Origin: Plantago major
Taxonomy: Eukaryota; Streptophyta; Magnoliopsida; Lamiales; Plantaginaceae
Direction of reading: 5' to 3'
DNA: 64,000 nt
NCBI GenBank assembly: GCA_026545765.1
Contig: CM048839.1
Coordinates: 23,870,566-23,934,565, forward strand
Shown here piece after piece: positions 48,572 to 59,944 of this stretch. A model generated the notes under the pieces. The model was not told the DNA's origin, made no database searches, and saw nothing but the letters and a program-made list of their open reading frames with translations. A program made the position numbers and the translations under genes. Within the stretch, counting starts at the first letter, position 1, and the number at the start of each line of letters is the position of its first letter.

Positions 48572-49198
48572 CTAGCTAGCTTTATGATTAATGGCTGGCA
48601 TCTTGAATCGGCAAAGAGGGCAACAATGACTAGTCTTGAGCCACTTCTCAATGCAATCACCATGAAACGTGTGCGAACATGGCATGATAACCGCCTCATA
48701 GCCCTCAGGAAGCTCATCCATGCAAATCACGCAGGTCGTCACCTTCAAATCAGATTACGCTCCAATTTCTTTATAGATTTCCCGTCGCAGGAATCATGCT
48801 TGGAACTTGAACGCTCGGTGGCCGAATTAAGCGGTAGATCATCTGCGTAACATCTGCTTTGAGGGTAAAGCTATCATGCCTTGGAGGCGAAGAATAGATT
48901 ATCTTCACTGTGTCCTTGGCGGCCGGAAGGATCATCTTGGAACAGTAAGGCTCTGGTAGTGACCATCGATGTTTGAGATGGCTTGCGATAGCCTTGCATA
49001 TGCCCTTCAACTCCCTAGTCACTGTCCGCTTGTTGAGACGAGGATGTTTGAGAACATGGTGATGGATAGTGATGTTCTCTTTCGGGATCGTGTTGGGTGG
49101 GTGCTCTTGATGGAAGTACATGTAATCAGGGCAAACAGCCCAATCTTGGACTATGCGTTGGTAGGAAAACACAAAGTCGATGCAATAGCCTTTGAAAT

Positions 49199-49349
49199 TG
49201 TTAGAATATGTATATATTTAAAGTAGATTCCTAATTAGATTAGAATACTTGGATTCCTAATTAGATTAGAATACTTGGCTATCAAGCAATCACATTGTAT
49301 AAATACATGTACTCATTATTGAATCAATGCACAAGATTATTATCTTACA
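49199..49349 (+). repeat. 5' LTR of copia-3 (151 bp)
   Basis: Starts TGTTAGAATATG, ends TTATCTTACA and is followed by the primer-binding site TGGTATCACGA. It is the exact reverse complement of both LTRs of copia-2. Confidence 0.92.
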
Positions 49350-49523
49350 TGGTATCACGACCTAAATTCGGTCCCCTCCGCTGCTAGCTGTTCCCGTTCG
49401 GCGCCCCTCTTCTTCTACGCTTCCCTTCCTGTTTCGTCAGCCTCATGCGGAAACAGCCCTCCCCTACCTCTATTCTTCCGGCCTCACGCCACCTTCTTTC
49501 TCGAACAGCTCCTCGTCTCCACC

Positions 49524-52500
49524 ATGTCTGAATCATCCAAGTTTCATCCGGCTCTCTCTATCACCAACGTTCGATCACTAATCCCTATCACGTTGGATAC
49601 TGAGACAGGCCTCTATCATTCTTGGGTGACGTTATTCCAGGTTCAAGCACGGGTGCATAATCTTATGCATCACATCCTACCGACGGAAGAGGTCGACATC
49701 GCCAAAATCAAGGCTCTCAAGGAAGCCGATGTCGATCTCTACAATCGACTTGATGCCGTCGTTTTACAGTGGATCTATGCGACCGTCTCTTCCGACCTCC
49801 TTCATGCCATTCTTGTCAAGAATGACACGGCTGCTGCTGCTTGGTCCCGTCTTGAACAAATCTTCATGGATAACAAAGGTTCTCGAGCTACTCATCTAGA
49901 GGAAGAGCTCGCAGACGTCCGCCTTGACAACTTCTCTTCTGCCGAGGCCTATTGCAATCACGTCAAGTCCCTTGCCGATCGACTTGCCGACGTTGGTATT
50001 GAGGTTTCTGAAAGCCGTCTAGTTCTACGTCTTCTCAGTGGTTTAACTGAAGCTTATTCCGGAACTGTTGACTATGTTCAAAATCAGAATCCTCTACCTT
50101 CTTTTGAGAGTGTTCGCTCTCGTATAAAGCTCGCGGAGCGAACACTCAAGCATCGTGCACACAAAGAGGCCGGTGGTTCGGCCCTCTTAGCTTCTTCTGG
50201 TGGCCATAACTCTGGAGATACCTCTGACTCTGTCATCCCATCCTCTTCTTCTGGCAGGTACAACAACACCAACACCAAGAACAAGAAGAAGAACAACAAC
50301 AGAGGCGGTCCAAACCGCAAAGGCAACACCACATACGGGCAACCTCCTGGAGCTCCTCCTCACCAGTGGCAGCCACGGCAGCCCTGGCAGCAATGGGCCC
50401 CGCCATGCCCCTTCCCCAAGGCCCCATGGCAGCCCGCGCCTCGTCCACCAACTCAGCAGGGTCTCCTTGGCCCTCGTCCGCCTCATCAGCAGGCATTCTA
50501 TTCCGGTGCTTCACCCACCGATGTCGAGGCAGCTATGCATACCTTGGGACTCACTCCTCCGGATGGTAACTGGTACATGGACACGGGTGCTTCATCTCAT
50601 ATGACACCCGACAAAGGTACTCTCTCCCCTTATTTCAATTCGGGTACTTATAATCATCGAGTTATTATTGGCAATGGTCATATGCTTCCGATTCAAGGTT
50701 ATGGTAACACTTACCTATCTCCTCCCCATCCTCCTCTTCTCCTGAAAAATGTGTTACATGCTCCTAACCTTGTTAAAAATCTTGTCTCTGTTCGCAAGTT
50801 TACCACAGATAACTGTGTTTCCATTGAATTTGATCCTTTTGGTTTTTCTGTTAAGGATTTCCAGACCGGAAAACGAATCATGAGATGTGATAGCATCGGA
50901 GACCTATATCCAATCCACTCAACAAAATCAGCCACCCCCCCCTTCAAACAACTTTTTCAGTTTTTCCTTCTACTTTATGGCATAGTCGTTTAGGGCATCC
51001 GGGAGAAGCTATACTTAGCTCTCTCTCTCGCAAGAATTTTATTCGTTGTAATGCTCTAAAACATTCTTTTTGTCCCTCTTGTTCTTTACGGAAACAAATA
51101 AAATTGCCTTTTCATAATTCATTATCCACTACTACTTCTCCCTTTGATATTGTGCATAGTGATCTCTGGACTTCCCCTATAGCTAGCTCTAGCGGTCACC
51201 GCTATTATGTGCTGTTTCTTGACGATTTTTCCAAGTTCTTATGGACCTTCCCTATCTCTAAGAAATCTCAAGTATTTGCTATATTCATTATGTTTCATGC
51301 ATTTGTTCGCACACAATTCAATACGTTTATTAAAAACATCCAATGCGACAATGGCAAGGAATTCGACAATAGTCTATTTCACTCTTTTGCACAAACCAAC
51401 GGTATTCACTTCCGTTTTTCTTGCCCTCACACTTCTTCCCAAAACGGCAAAGCCGAAAGGCATATTCGTTCCCTAAATAATATTGTTCGGACTCTTCTTG
51501 CTCATGCATCGATCCCGCCATCCTTTTGGCATCATGCACTAGCCACAGCGACTTATCTACTCAACATCCTTCCCTCAAAGGTACTTGAGTTTTCCTCCCC
51601 CACTCAATATCTATACCATCGACTTCCACGATATGACCATCTTCGAGTTTTTGGTTGTCTTTGTTTTCCCCTCTTTCCTTCTTCTACTATAAACAAACTC
51701 CAAGCTGCTTCCACCCTTGTGTTTTTCTTGGGTATCCGTCGATCATCGGGGTACAAATGCTATGAAATCTCTAGTCGCAAAATCATTGTCTCTAGACATG
51801 TGGTTTTCGATTTAATCGAGTTTTTCTTTCTCCAAGCACCACACACCCGACCCCACCACCTATGAGTACTTGGATTCGGATATTGATCCATCTTTTCTTC
51901 ATCACTTGCTCACTCGGCCCAACTCCATCTCTGGCCCATCTGAGCAAATTTCACCTCTAGCCGGTTACGCCTCAATCGAGCCAACCGATATCCCGCCGTT
52001 CTCGCTTCATTGGCAAACCGCTTCACAACCCGGTTCCGCCCCCACTGGGCCAACCGCTAATCGGCCCACATTCCCTCCCGGTTTTGCTCCAACCGCACCT
52101 CTCACCCGGTCGCGTACGCGGAACCCTAAATACTATGGTCCGGATTATGTCAATCTTGCTACATCCGTTGCCATCTCTCCTCTTCCTCGAAATCCAGTAC
52201 ATGCTTTAGCCGACCCCAATTGGAAATCCACCATGCTCGATGAATATAATGCTCTTATTGATAATAAGACTTGGGAGTTAGTTCCTAAGCCATCCAATGC
52301 AAATATTATTCGATCTATGTGGATTTTTCGTCACAAAAAGAAATCTGACGGTTCTTTTGAGCGACACAAGGCTCGTCTTGTAGGTGATGGTCGATCCCAG
52401 CAAAAAGGTGTTGATTGTGATGAAACATTCAGTCCTGTTGTCAAACCGGCTACTATTCGCACTGTGCTCAGTATTGCAGTCTCTCGTTCCTGGCCAATTC

Positions 52501-53700
52501 ACCAACTTGATGTCAAGAATGCATTCCTTCACGGTAACCTTACTGAAACCGTATACATGCATCAGCCATTAGGGTTCAGAGACTCTCAACATCCTGACCA
52601 TGTCTGTTTACTGAAGAAATCCCTCTACGGATTGAAACAGGCACCGAGGGCCTGGTATCAGCGATTTGCTGATCATCTTGCGACAGTTGGTTTCTCTCAC
52701 GACAGTTGATCACTCTCTATTTATCTACCGCCGTGGTTCTGACATTGCTTATATTCTTCTCTATGTTGACGATATTATTCTCACTGCATCTACCGACACT
52801 CTTCGCAAATCCATTATGGCCTTCTTAAGTGCCGAATTTGCTATGAAAGATCTTGGTCCTCTCAGCTACTTCTTGGGCATCGCAGTGACTAGGACCAAAG
52901 ACGGTTTATTTCTCACACAGAGACAATATGCCGAGGAGATTATCGAACGAGCCAACATGTCCTCCTGCTCTCCTTCCCAAACGCCGGTCGATACCAAACC
53001 GAAATTGGGAGCCTCGCCTTCTGCTCCTTTTGCGGATCCCACTGCCTATCGTCAGCTTGCTGGTGCTCTTCAATATCTCACATTCACTCGTCCGGACATC
53101 TCTTATGCGGTTCAACAGGTGTGTCTTCACATGCACGATCCTCGGGTTGATCATATGAATGCTCTCAAGCGTATTATACGCTACATTCAAGGAACCAAGG
53201 ACCTTGGCTTGCAACTGTATAACTCGCGCGTGGACAAATTGACTTCCTACACCGATGCTGACTGGGGTGGTTGTCCTGATACACGACGGTCTACATCTGG
53301 TTATTGTATTTTTCTCGGTGATAATCTCATCTCTTGGTCGTCTAAGCGACAACCCACTCTTTCTCGCTCAAAGGTCTTTGAATATCGCGGTGTTGCTAAT
53401 GTTGTTTCGAATCTTGTTGGCTTCAATTTGCTACTCGAATCGCACTTTCCGGTTCATAAAGCAACGCTAGTTTATCGTGACAATGTTAGTGCCATTTACT
53501 TGTCCGTAATCCATCCAAAGATCAACGCACGAAGCACATAGAGATGGATATACACTTCATGAAAAGGTTGCAAGGGTGAAGTTCGAGTCTTACATGTACC
53601 CACTCGTATCGATTAGCGACATTTTCACTAAAGGCCTTCCGAAGATTCTCTTTGATGATTTTCGTGACAGTCTAAACATTCGCCAGCCTCCCGTTTTGAC
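49524..53700 (+). pseudogene. Copia-3 gag-pol, multiple frame breaks
   Basis: The frame from 49524 to 50993 covers gag (MSESSKFHPALSITNVRS), a glycine/asparagine-rich linker and the protease (WYMDTGASSHMTPDKG). A shift at a C-run near 50935 breaks it before WHSRLGHPGEA. Integrase follows in 51104-51865 (FDIVHSDLWTSP, CDNGKEFDNSLF, TSSQNGKAERH). Frame 51870-52709 has the RT N-half ([26 protein letters not shown]). A small duplication near 52700 shifts into 52666-53541 (LLYVDDIILTAS, YTDADWGGC). The RNase H motif SSAEAEYRG of the sister copy is changed to SKVFEYRG, and the last 50 codons are scrambled. This copy is more decayed than copia-2. Confidence 0.88.
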
Positions 53701-53710
53701 TGCGGGGGCG

Positions 53711-53853
53711 TGTTAGAATATGTATATATTTAAAGTAGATTCCTAATTAGATTAGAATACTTGGATTCCTAATTAGATTAGAATACTTGGCTATCAAGCA
53801 ATCACATTGTATAAATACATGATTGAATCAATGTACAAGATTATTATCTTACA
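53711..53853 (+). repeat. 3' LTR of copia-3 (143 bp)
   Basis: Begins TGTTAGAATATG after the polypurine tract GCGGGGGCG and ends TTATCTTACA. Compared with the 5' LTR it lacks 8 bp (TACTCATT region after ATACATG) and has one C-to-T change. Confidence 0.92.
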
Positions 53854-54056
53854 GAACTCATGATACTGAGGTGTCCTGTGCCATGAAGCCTCCATTCTGA
53901 TCTTGAACTTTTCATTATTACGGGAAATCCAAGCATATTGCAGCTGGTTCATGGTTTGGCCTGGTTGGGTCAGAGGAGAAGAAGCATGTGTAAATTGAAT
54001 TAGTTAACAAACTAGAGAGTATAGATTATCACGATTATCACGATCTGTACTGCATA

Positions 54057-54060
<4 letters not shown>

Positions 54061-54108
<48 letters not shown>
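54061..54108. repeat. (TA)n microsatellite, about 24 units
   Basis: Uninterrupted TA repeat directly after the duplicated RING upstream flank. Length likely polymorphic. Confidence 0.9.
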
Positions 54109-54111
<3 letters not shown>

Positions 54112-54409
54112 CAACAACACACGCTATGCGTGTGAAGCGTATTCCAGATCTATTGATTAATGTTTGTAAGCTCGATTCCTTGAAAACATTAAGTCGTGAA
54201 TTACATTGTTATATAGGTACATTAATCTGTCATGAGGCAGGGAAATTTGGTACCAAATTTTGGACTAAATTGTTGTGAAGTTTAGGGATTGTTTTCGAAG
54301 ATTCCAATTTTACAAGGACCGATTTTGTAATGTTTCAGTTTTACAGGGATCAGATTTCTAAGGATTCAGAAATACAGGGACTTGGTTGCAAATTGGAATT
54401 CTAGTTTGT

Positions 54410-54919
54410 TTGTTTCCTAACATAATAAGAGAAGAAAACGTAATAGACTAGGATAAGTGGAAAAGCGCTTCTTGCATGAGCCATCGGATCAAATTGGCAG
54501 TTAGGAGATCGTGCGGCCGTGATCTCTTCTGACGGCTTAAGGAAGGCTCTGCTTTCTTATATAAAGAAACAGAAGTGGACAGAAGAAAAAAAAACACAAC
54601 AGAAGAATTAGAGAAGAATTGATCTAATTAATCATCAATTCCTTGATTACTCTTTGTGATTAAGAGTGGTTATTTGAGCTGTAGTTGTGAGGATTGTGTA
54701 GTAGAATTCAGGGCGTAATTCTGGGTCAATTTCTCTGTAACTAAGCTTGTATTGAGGAAGGTTGTGGAGTAATAAAATTCGTTGATTCTCCGTGGACGCA
54801 GATTGGATTTATTCAATCGAACCACGTTAAACCGTGTTTGTGTTTATTACTTTGATTGGTGATTGTGTTTGTCAAGTAGTTGATTGGTTTTATTGCGATC
54901 TTGATTCGAATACTTAACA
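54410..54919 (+). repeat. LTR-like remnant (possible solo LTR of another copia family)
   Basis: The segment has the layout of a copia LTR: a TATA box (CTTATATAAAGAAACAG near 54557), a transcribed leader, GTAATAAAATTC, then GATTCTCCGTGGACGCAG and CGAACCACGTTAAACCGTG. These words are typical of the U5 part of many plant copia LTRs. It ends TTAACA before ATTGTGG, possibly a decayed primer site. The left end and a target duplication could not be fixed, and no internal domain follows. Confidence 0.4.
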
Positions 54920-55670
54920 ATTGTGGTGAAGGTAATAGTTTGATACTATTGAAATTTGTTTGTAAATTAAATGATCATATTTGGGTTTCTTCTCCTACAT
55001 GTGTTTATATTTACAAACTAACATGTGTCTCTTAACTATTTCACCATATGCCAATGGTTAGGACTGTGATTTTAGCATTGATACCTAACCCAAACACATA
55101 GAGCAAACTAAAACGTGAGTTTAATTCCCTGCAATTCTTTAGTCAAGTGCAAATAATCTACATAGAGGAAAGCTATCAAAATCAACCCCATCCACTACAA
55201 GAAAAATGAGTATTGGAGAGAGATAAATTGCTATCTAATAAGTTAATTATGTCCCTAATATGTTATTTGAGACCAACGGTTGCTCCCGATTTTTGGTTAG
55301 AGAAAGTCAAGTCTCAGAAGCTCTTTAGGAAGAGACAAGTGATTGCTCTCTAGGACAATTCATTTGTGAGTGATTATTCATCTCAAATGTCAACTATCTG
55401 TAACTGATTATCAGTCCTTGATATACTTATATGAGAGCGATTTTCAGTTTCAATTGTCCATATATATATCTGAGATGCACTATCAGTCTCTATTAGTACC
55501 TATTTGTGAACACCTATCCGTCCCATATGTTCATTATCCTTCTAAATAAAAAGATGTTTGTGAGGGATTATCCCTCCCTGATAATGTTGTTTTTTATAAA
55601 AAAAAAATCAGGAAATCTCAATTGAGATTTCCAGCCTTCCAGGCCATTTATTACAATACTAGTAATTAAG

Positions 55671-55688
55671 CACCGCGCTAGCGCGGTG
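55671..55688 (-). other. Helitron 3' terminal hairpin
   Basis: CACCGCGCTAGCGCGGTG is a perfect 18-base palindrome in very AT-rich surroundings. It stands 8 nt before the terminal CTAG on the minus strand. In Helitrons this hairpin is thought to serve as the rolling-circle termination signal. Confidence 0.8.
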
Positions 55689-56426
55689 TGCCAAGTACAT
55701 GTAAAAGATATTCGGTGGGCATATCAGGTCAGTTCGGAGCGAATGAGTATGAATAAGGCTCCATATACACGATACTTAAAGTCATATCCATGAGAAGCAG
55801 ATTGATATGTCAACAACGTCGTAACATGTGGTGTCAAATTCTAAGATGACAAATATTAAGAAAATGAAGCAAAACTTGTGAAATAGAACGTTCATTCATG
55901 GAGAGAATCTAAAGCAACCGAAACAATAAGCGAAGATGCAGTGAAAATCGTATGTTCCTATGTTAGTTATTAGATTTTTCATAACGAAACTCATGAACAG
56001 ACATCGCAGAGGCTGTTAATTATCACTCTGCAGTTAAAATTGTCTGGCATTGTAATTTTCTGGTGGATTGAAATAGTGCTATGTAATCAAGTTCTAATTT
56101 TCTAAGGTACATAAATTTAACACCGTTCTCTTCAATGCCTTTCATCCAACAATCGATGATGAAGTTGTTCGGATCGGTCTCCAGCAATATCAACTCATGA
56201 TTTTGTCGCGTGCAACTCTAACACTCTTCCTGAATGGGTGCTTGTCCGTTCATCATCCATATCAATTCTATCACAAAAATTGGAGTTAACATACACATCA
56301 AAACCTAAACATATATGATAAGAACTTACAATAAAATACTAACAGTTGAACTGAAATATAAGCCGCTTGTCATTGATATTCTTTACTTCCATACCATGCA
56401 TTAATCCCTAGCTATTCTCCATCAAT

Positions 56427-56597
56427 TTATAGAACAAGTCCAAGTGAATCGCTCTCCGATAACGCACGACCCACAAGAGCCATGTTGTAGTTCGTAGTTC
56501 TAGTCGTCCAAGCCTCTACTGGTACTTGGACCCCTTCCGCCTCCTCTATATGATGCAGTCGCTTCGACATTTTTGCGACCAATTCATCTTCCTCCAT
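56427..56597 (-). pseudogene. LINE ORF1-like N-terminal fragment (uncertain)
   Basis: The frame from 56597 reads MEEDELVAKMSKRLHHIEEA, then a NYNMALVGRALSES motif. This resembles the start of plant LINE ORF1/DUF4283 proteins, with an acidic leader followed by 'LVGK.L'. It is short and no further domain is seen. It lies inside the Helitron on the same strand. Confidence 0.3.
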
Positions 56598-56939
56598 CCT
56601 GCGACATATCGGTAATATATGGTGCGCAAAAGTGACGAAAAAAGGTCGATGACCCTGGTAAGAACCCAGACAGAGAGATAAACACAATTCTTAGTGAGAA
56701 AAGGCAGGTTGAGAAGATGGTAGTGAGGAAGATGGATTACTACAATGTTCTTAAATAGCCCATTATAATGAAAAAGCATAATGAGATGATGCAAGTCTAT
56801 TAATTTGAACAATGATTTCATTCTAATTGCAAAGGTGAGGAGGAAGCGTACCTGGAGTATAATTAATCTCAAATGCCAAGGTATTAGCCAGATAACCTCA
56901 CCAATCTGTCCCTTGAGTGCCACGGAGAATTATGACAAA

Positions 56940-57530
56940 CAAAAAGGGCTTCACATTCTGCAAAGAACTAGTTACCATGACAGTCCATGCCACCATATCT
57001 CTCACAGGAAGCCCCCTAAACAACTCAACTGTAGCAGCCATATCTCCATCCTTGGTAAGCACCAATCAACAATGTGCAAGACGGCAAACTCCTCTCAGGC
57101 ATTCATCGAACAACTTCGGTGCACAATACGAATAACCAGATTTCAATTATATATATCAATCAACACATTCTCAAGAATCAAATCCTTAGGAAACCCACCT
57201 AACTTCAGACTTTTGTCTCTCCCGATGAATCTGCCGACCAAAAACAAAAAATTTCTCACTCGCACATGCCCGAAACGAAGCAGTAAGAGTGAACGTAACC
57301 GGCCTAATTCCTTCCCTTCTCATGGAACCATAAGCAAGCACCGACTCCCTAAACAACCCATCAGTCACGTAGCCTGTAATCAAAGCAGTGTGCAGAAAAG
57401 CATTAGGATATCTCACATGATAAAATATACGAATTCCGTAAGGATGCATTGGAAAACCGACTTTTGACAGCGTTGTTACGATCTCCGTAACTATATATGA
57501 AGATTTATGGAGCTTACCACAGCTTAGCAA
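56940..57530 (-). pseudogene. PLS-type PPR protein fragment carried by the Helitron
   Basis: Frame 57530-57207 carries LHKSSYIVTEIVTTLSKVGF, PNAFLHTALITGYV, YGSMRREGIRPVTFTLTASF and CASEKFFVFGRQIH, successive motifs of a plant PLS-class pentatricopeptide repeat protein. After a degraded stretch, other frames give KLFDE, MPERSLPS.TLLIGAY and KDGDMAATVELFRGLPVRDM followed by VAWTVMV, the next repeats in correct order. At least three frame breaks separate them. It resembles the N-terminal part of At5g44230-type proteins; that specific match is from memory. PPR proteins bind organellar RNA; this fragment cannot. Confidence 0.75.
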
Positions 57531-59044
57531 AGCTCTGTTTCACAACTTACGTAAGAGCTTTCTTCTTCGCAGTCTACTCCTTTTTTCGACATTTACATTT
57601 GGCTCACATAGTCCGAGTCCTTGGCTGCAAAAAGTAGTGCGTATTTATTCTCTATCTGTTGCATCCTATTAGGCCTAAACTTTGAATTAACAACATAATT
57701 GTGATAATAATGACCAAACTGCAATCGGGGCAATAGTTGAAAAGAGGTTTCAAAATACTGCTCTCTGAATTCTGACTATATGTGCTAAAATTTAACAATC
57801 ACGGAGTGCTGATTTTTCCCTAGAGACTATGATGCAATATCCTGGACTATTTTCCAACTACTTTCATTAACTATTGGTTGCACCCTATTAGGCCTAAACT
57901 TTGAAGTAGGATTCTTTTAATGAAGTTAAATTCAATATCTAATATCTAGTTATACAATGGTTGGTATGTAGAGGTGATAATACCTCTAGAAAGTAAGCAA
58001 GCACAATAGCATCTCATATAAGAATGGATGTACATGAAGTTGGATTAGTCATATCAACAAACACCTTGCATGCACATATTAACTTAAAACCAACGAAGAA
58101 AGGCAAAGGAAGGTAAGCCAAAGGAAATAACAGTTTGCTCAATATCGATGACCTTGTGGGGAGGTAGCTAAAAGAAAAGCAAAGGAGAAGACATACCAGG
58201 CCGTATCGAAATTCGTTGGAGAGAAACAAACACGACCCCAACCCACATGTATATAAACATCGTTAGATAGGGGAATAGACCGTATAACTCTTGGGCTCCT
58301 AGCAGTTTCTTTATGATGAGTACAGAGGGTGAAGCAGGTGGCATGAAAAATAAGATCAAGAGCTGCTCACCGCGCACATATCCCCATGAATGAATGTGAA
58401 ACTACAAAAAGGTTTAAGTAGTGTCAATTTGATTGTTTACCCATGGCCCTCTTGTTTTCCGGCAACATTGTTTCTTGTGTAGCTTTAATTTCTAGTGCTT
58501 TTTTGCATAAGCCGCTCCACGGCTGGGCTCTTTCTCTGACGCGGTTCCTTTATCAGAATAAAGCAATTCAGTGATGGTTAGCTTTGTGTGGGTATCAAAG
58601 TGTGAGAGTATGATTTAAGATTTGAGAAATGAAAATGAATTCAAACTTTCAACTTAGCACCTGCACAAGCTTACTGGCCCTGTGTCTAACATGCACCAGA
58701 CCAACACACAAATGTGCTAAAGAATCGCCGAGAACATTAATATGCTATATACCTCATTAATAAAGTAACCTAGTAACCGAGGAAGTAAGGAAAGTAGATA
58801 AAAGACACACAATATGCACTCATACATGAATGAATCAGAACACATGTCCACCATCGTATCGCAAGAACCCTATGAATTTTCATCCTACAATCAACTATTA
58901 GCTTGTAATTCAGTCCATACGGGGAAAAACCAAATGAGCACTGTATGAATGAACTTAATCATGAGATGTCAAACAAGTACTTACTTGCTAAGATCATAGA
59001 AGACTAATGTTCAGTGCTTCTTATAAATTATGATGCATGCTTTC

Positions 59045-59470
59045 CAGTTATAAATTTAGAGTATTTAACATTTTAACTAAGCAACATTACATCAAATAAT
59101 AAACTACTACAATTAAGTCCATGAGTGGCATACTCTCTTATATAAACAACAAATTCTTGCAATTGAAATCTATAAAAAGAACTACAGCCTGATGACCAGC
59201 AAGCTCGAAAACATTTGAGCATATAATGGGGATGGATTCATAGAAACCCGAGAGATTTAATAACTCATATTTAGTTGAGGAATTCAAACATACAGCTATA
59301 AACTAAGCAACATTACATCAAATAATAAATTACTGCGATTAAGTCCATAAGTGGCATACTCTCTAATACAAACAGTAGGTTCTTTCAATTGAAATATATG
59401 AAAGATTTACAGCCCGATGATGAGCAAGCTCGAAAACATGTGAGCATATAATGGGGCATGGATATGATGG
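59045..59470. repeat. Tandem duplication, unit about 228 bp, inside the Helitron
   Basis: The words GCAACATTACATCAAATAAT, TAAGTCCAT(G/A)AGTGGCATAC, ACAGCC(T/C)GATGA, GAGCAAGCTCGAAAACAT-type and GAGCATATAATGGGG recur in the same order in two consecutive copies (near 59080 and 59308). A fragment of the NLR leader (GAAACCCGAGAGATTTAATA) at 59246 is repeated at 59911. Confidence 0.75.
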
Positions 59471-59683
59471 TATGCCTTTAAGCATAAACGTGAATATTGC
59501 GGTTATTTACTGATTACTCATGCTCTTTTGAATTAAAAACAACAGTTTTTCAAGTAATCTTGTAGCAGGGAAGTCAGTAATAAATGCTAAATTTTCAGTA
59601 TAGAGGGTTAAAAAAATATAAAGTAAATATCGAACTTGATTGAAATTAAGGTGGAGTTTACTTACAGATTGATGATGGTTGAT

Positions 59684-59944
59684 TCATATACACTCAGGAA
59701 GATGATTGAGCAATTCGTTCGCAGCCTTGGTTTGTTCTTCTTCAATCTCCTTTGCTGATTTTGCTGCAGAGTGGCTGCACCAGATAACCTCCATCGTCTC
59801 TAACGAATTAATGTCTCCTAGACTGAAAGGGATCTCCAGAAGCTGCTTGCACCTCTCCAAAACTAATTTCTCAAGGCGCGGGAAATTTTCTTCGAAAGCA
59901 TTCCATTCATTGAAACCCGAGAGATTTAATAACTCAAATTTGGT
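59684..59944 (-). pseudogene. C-terminal LRR tail of an R1-type NLR, carried by the Helitron
   Basis: The minus-strand frame reads KFELLNLSGFNEWNAFEENF, then PRLEKLVLERCKQLLEIPFS, LGDINSLETMEVIWCSHSA and AKSAKEIEEEQ, ending at TGA 59686-59684. This is the characteristic last LRR and tail of CC-NB-LRR proteins of the late-blight R1 group in asterids. The NB-ARC and most LRRs are absent. R1-type NLRs are intracellular immune receptors; the fragment has no such function alone. Confidence 0.75.

Larger units (their letters stand above)
49199..53853 (+). mobile_element. Ty1/copia element 3, same family as copia-2
   Basis: Complete 4.66-kb element with two LTRs. The left flank GAAAT (49194-49198) and right flank GAACT (53854-53858) are a 5-bp target duplication with one change. 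It lies opposite in orientation to copia-2, 8.5 kb away. The 3' LTR has an 8-bp deletion and a base change relative to the 5' LTR. Confidence 0.93.
48572..53952 (-). pseudogene. RING-H2 E3 ubiquitin ligase gene split by copia-3
   Basis: The first part, 53952-53854, starts MNQLQYAWISRNNEKFKIRM and is cut in codon phase by copia-3 (49199-53853). Reading resumes at 49198 with KGYCIDFVFSYQRIVQDW and runs to 48771. There the frame ends (MIPATGNL, stop), and two small shifts lead to the RING-H2 domain at about 48733-48606. The RING has CVICMDELPEG, then PCSHTFHGDCIEKW and CCPLCRFKMP, the complete C3H2C3 ligand set; the stop is at 48572. An E3 of this type would transfer ubiquitin to a substrate. 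Two frame breaks next to the RING, and a stop two codons before it, show decay beyond the insertion. A second copy of the 5' end sits near 47.2 kb. Confidence 0.75.

Noticed and set aside
48567-48580. GCTAGCTAGCTAGC run as a Helitron hairpin
   Set aside because: Self-complementary but not followed by a CTRR-T end in the right spacing; it is the 3' end of the RING coding region.
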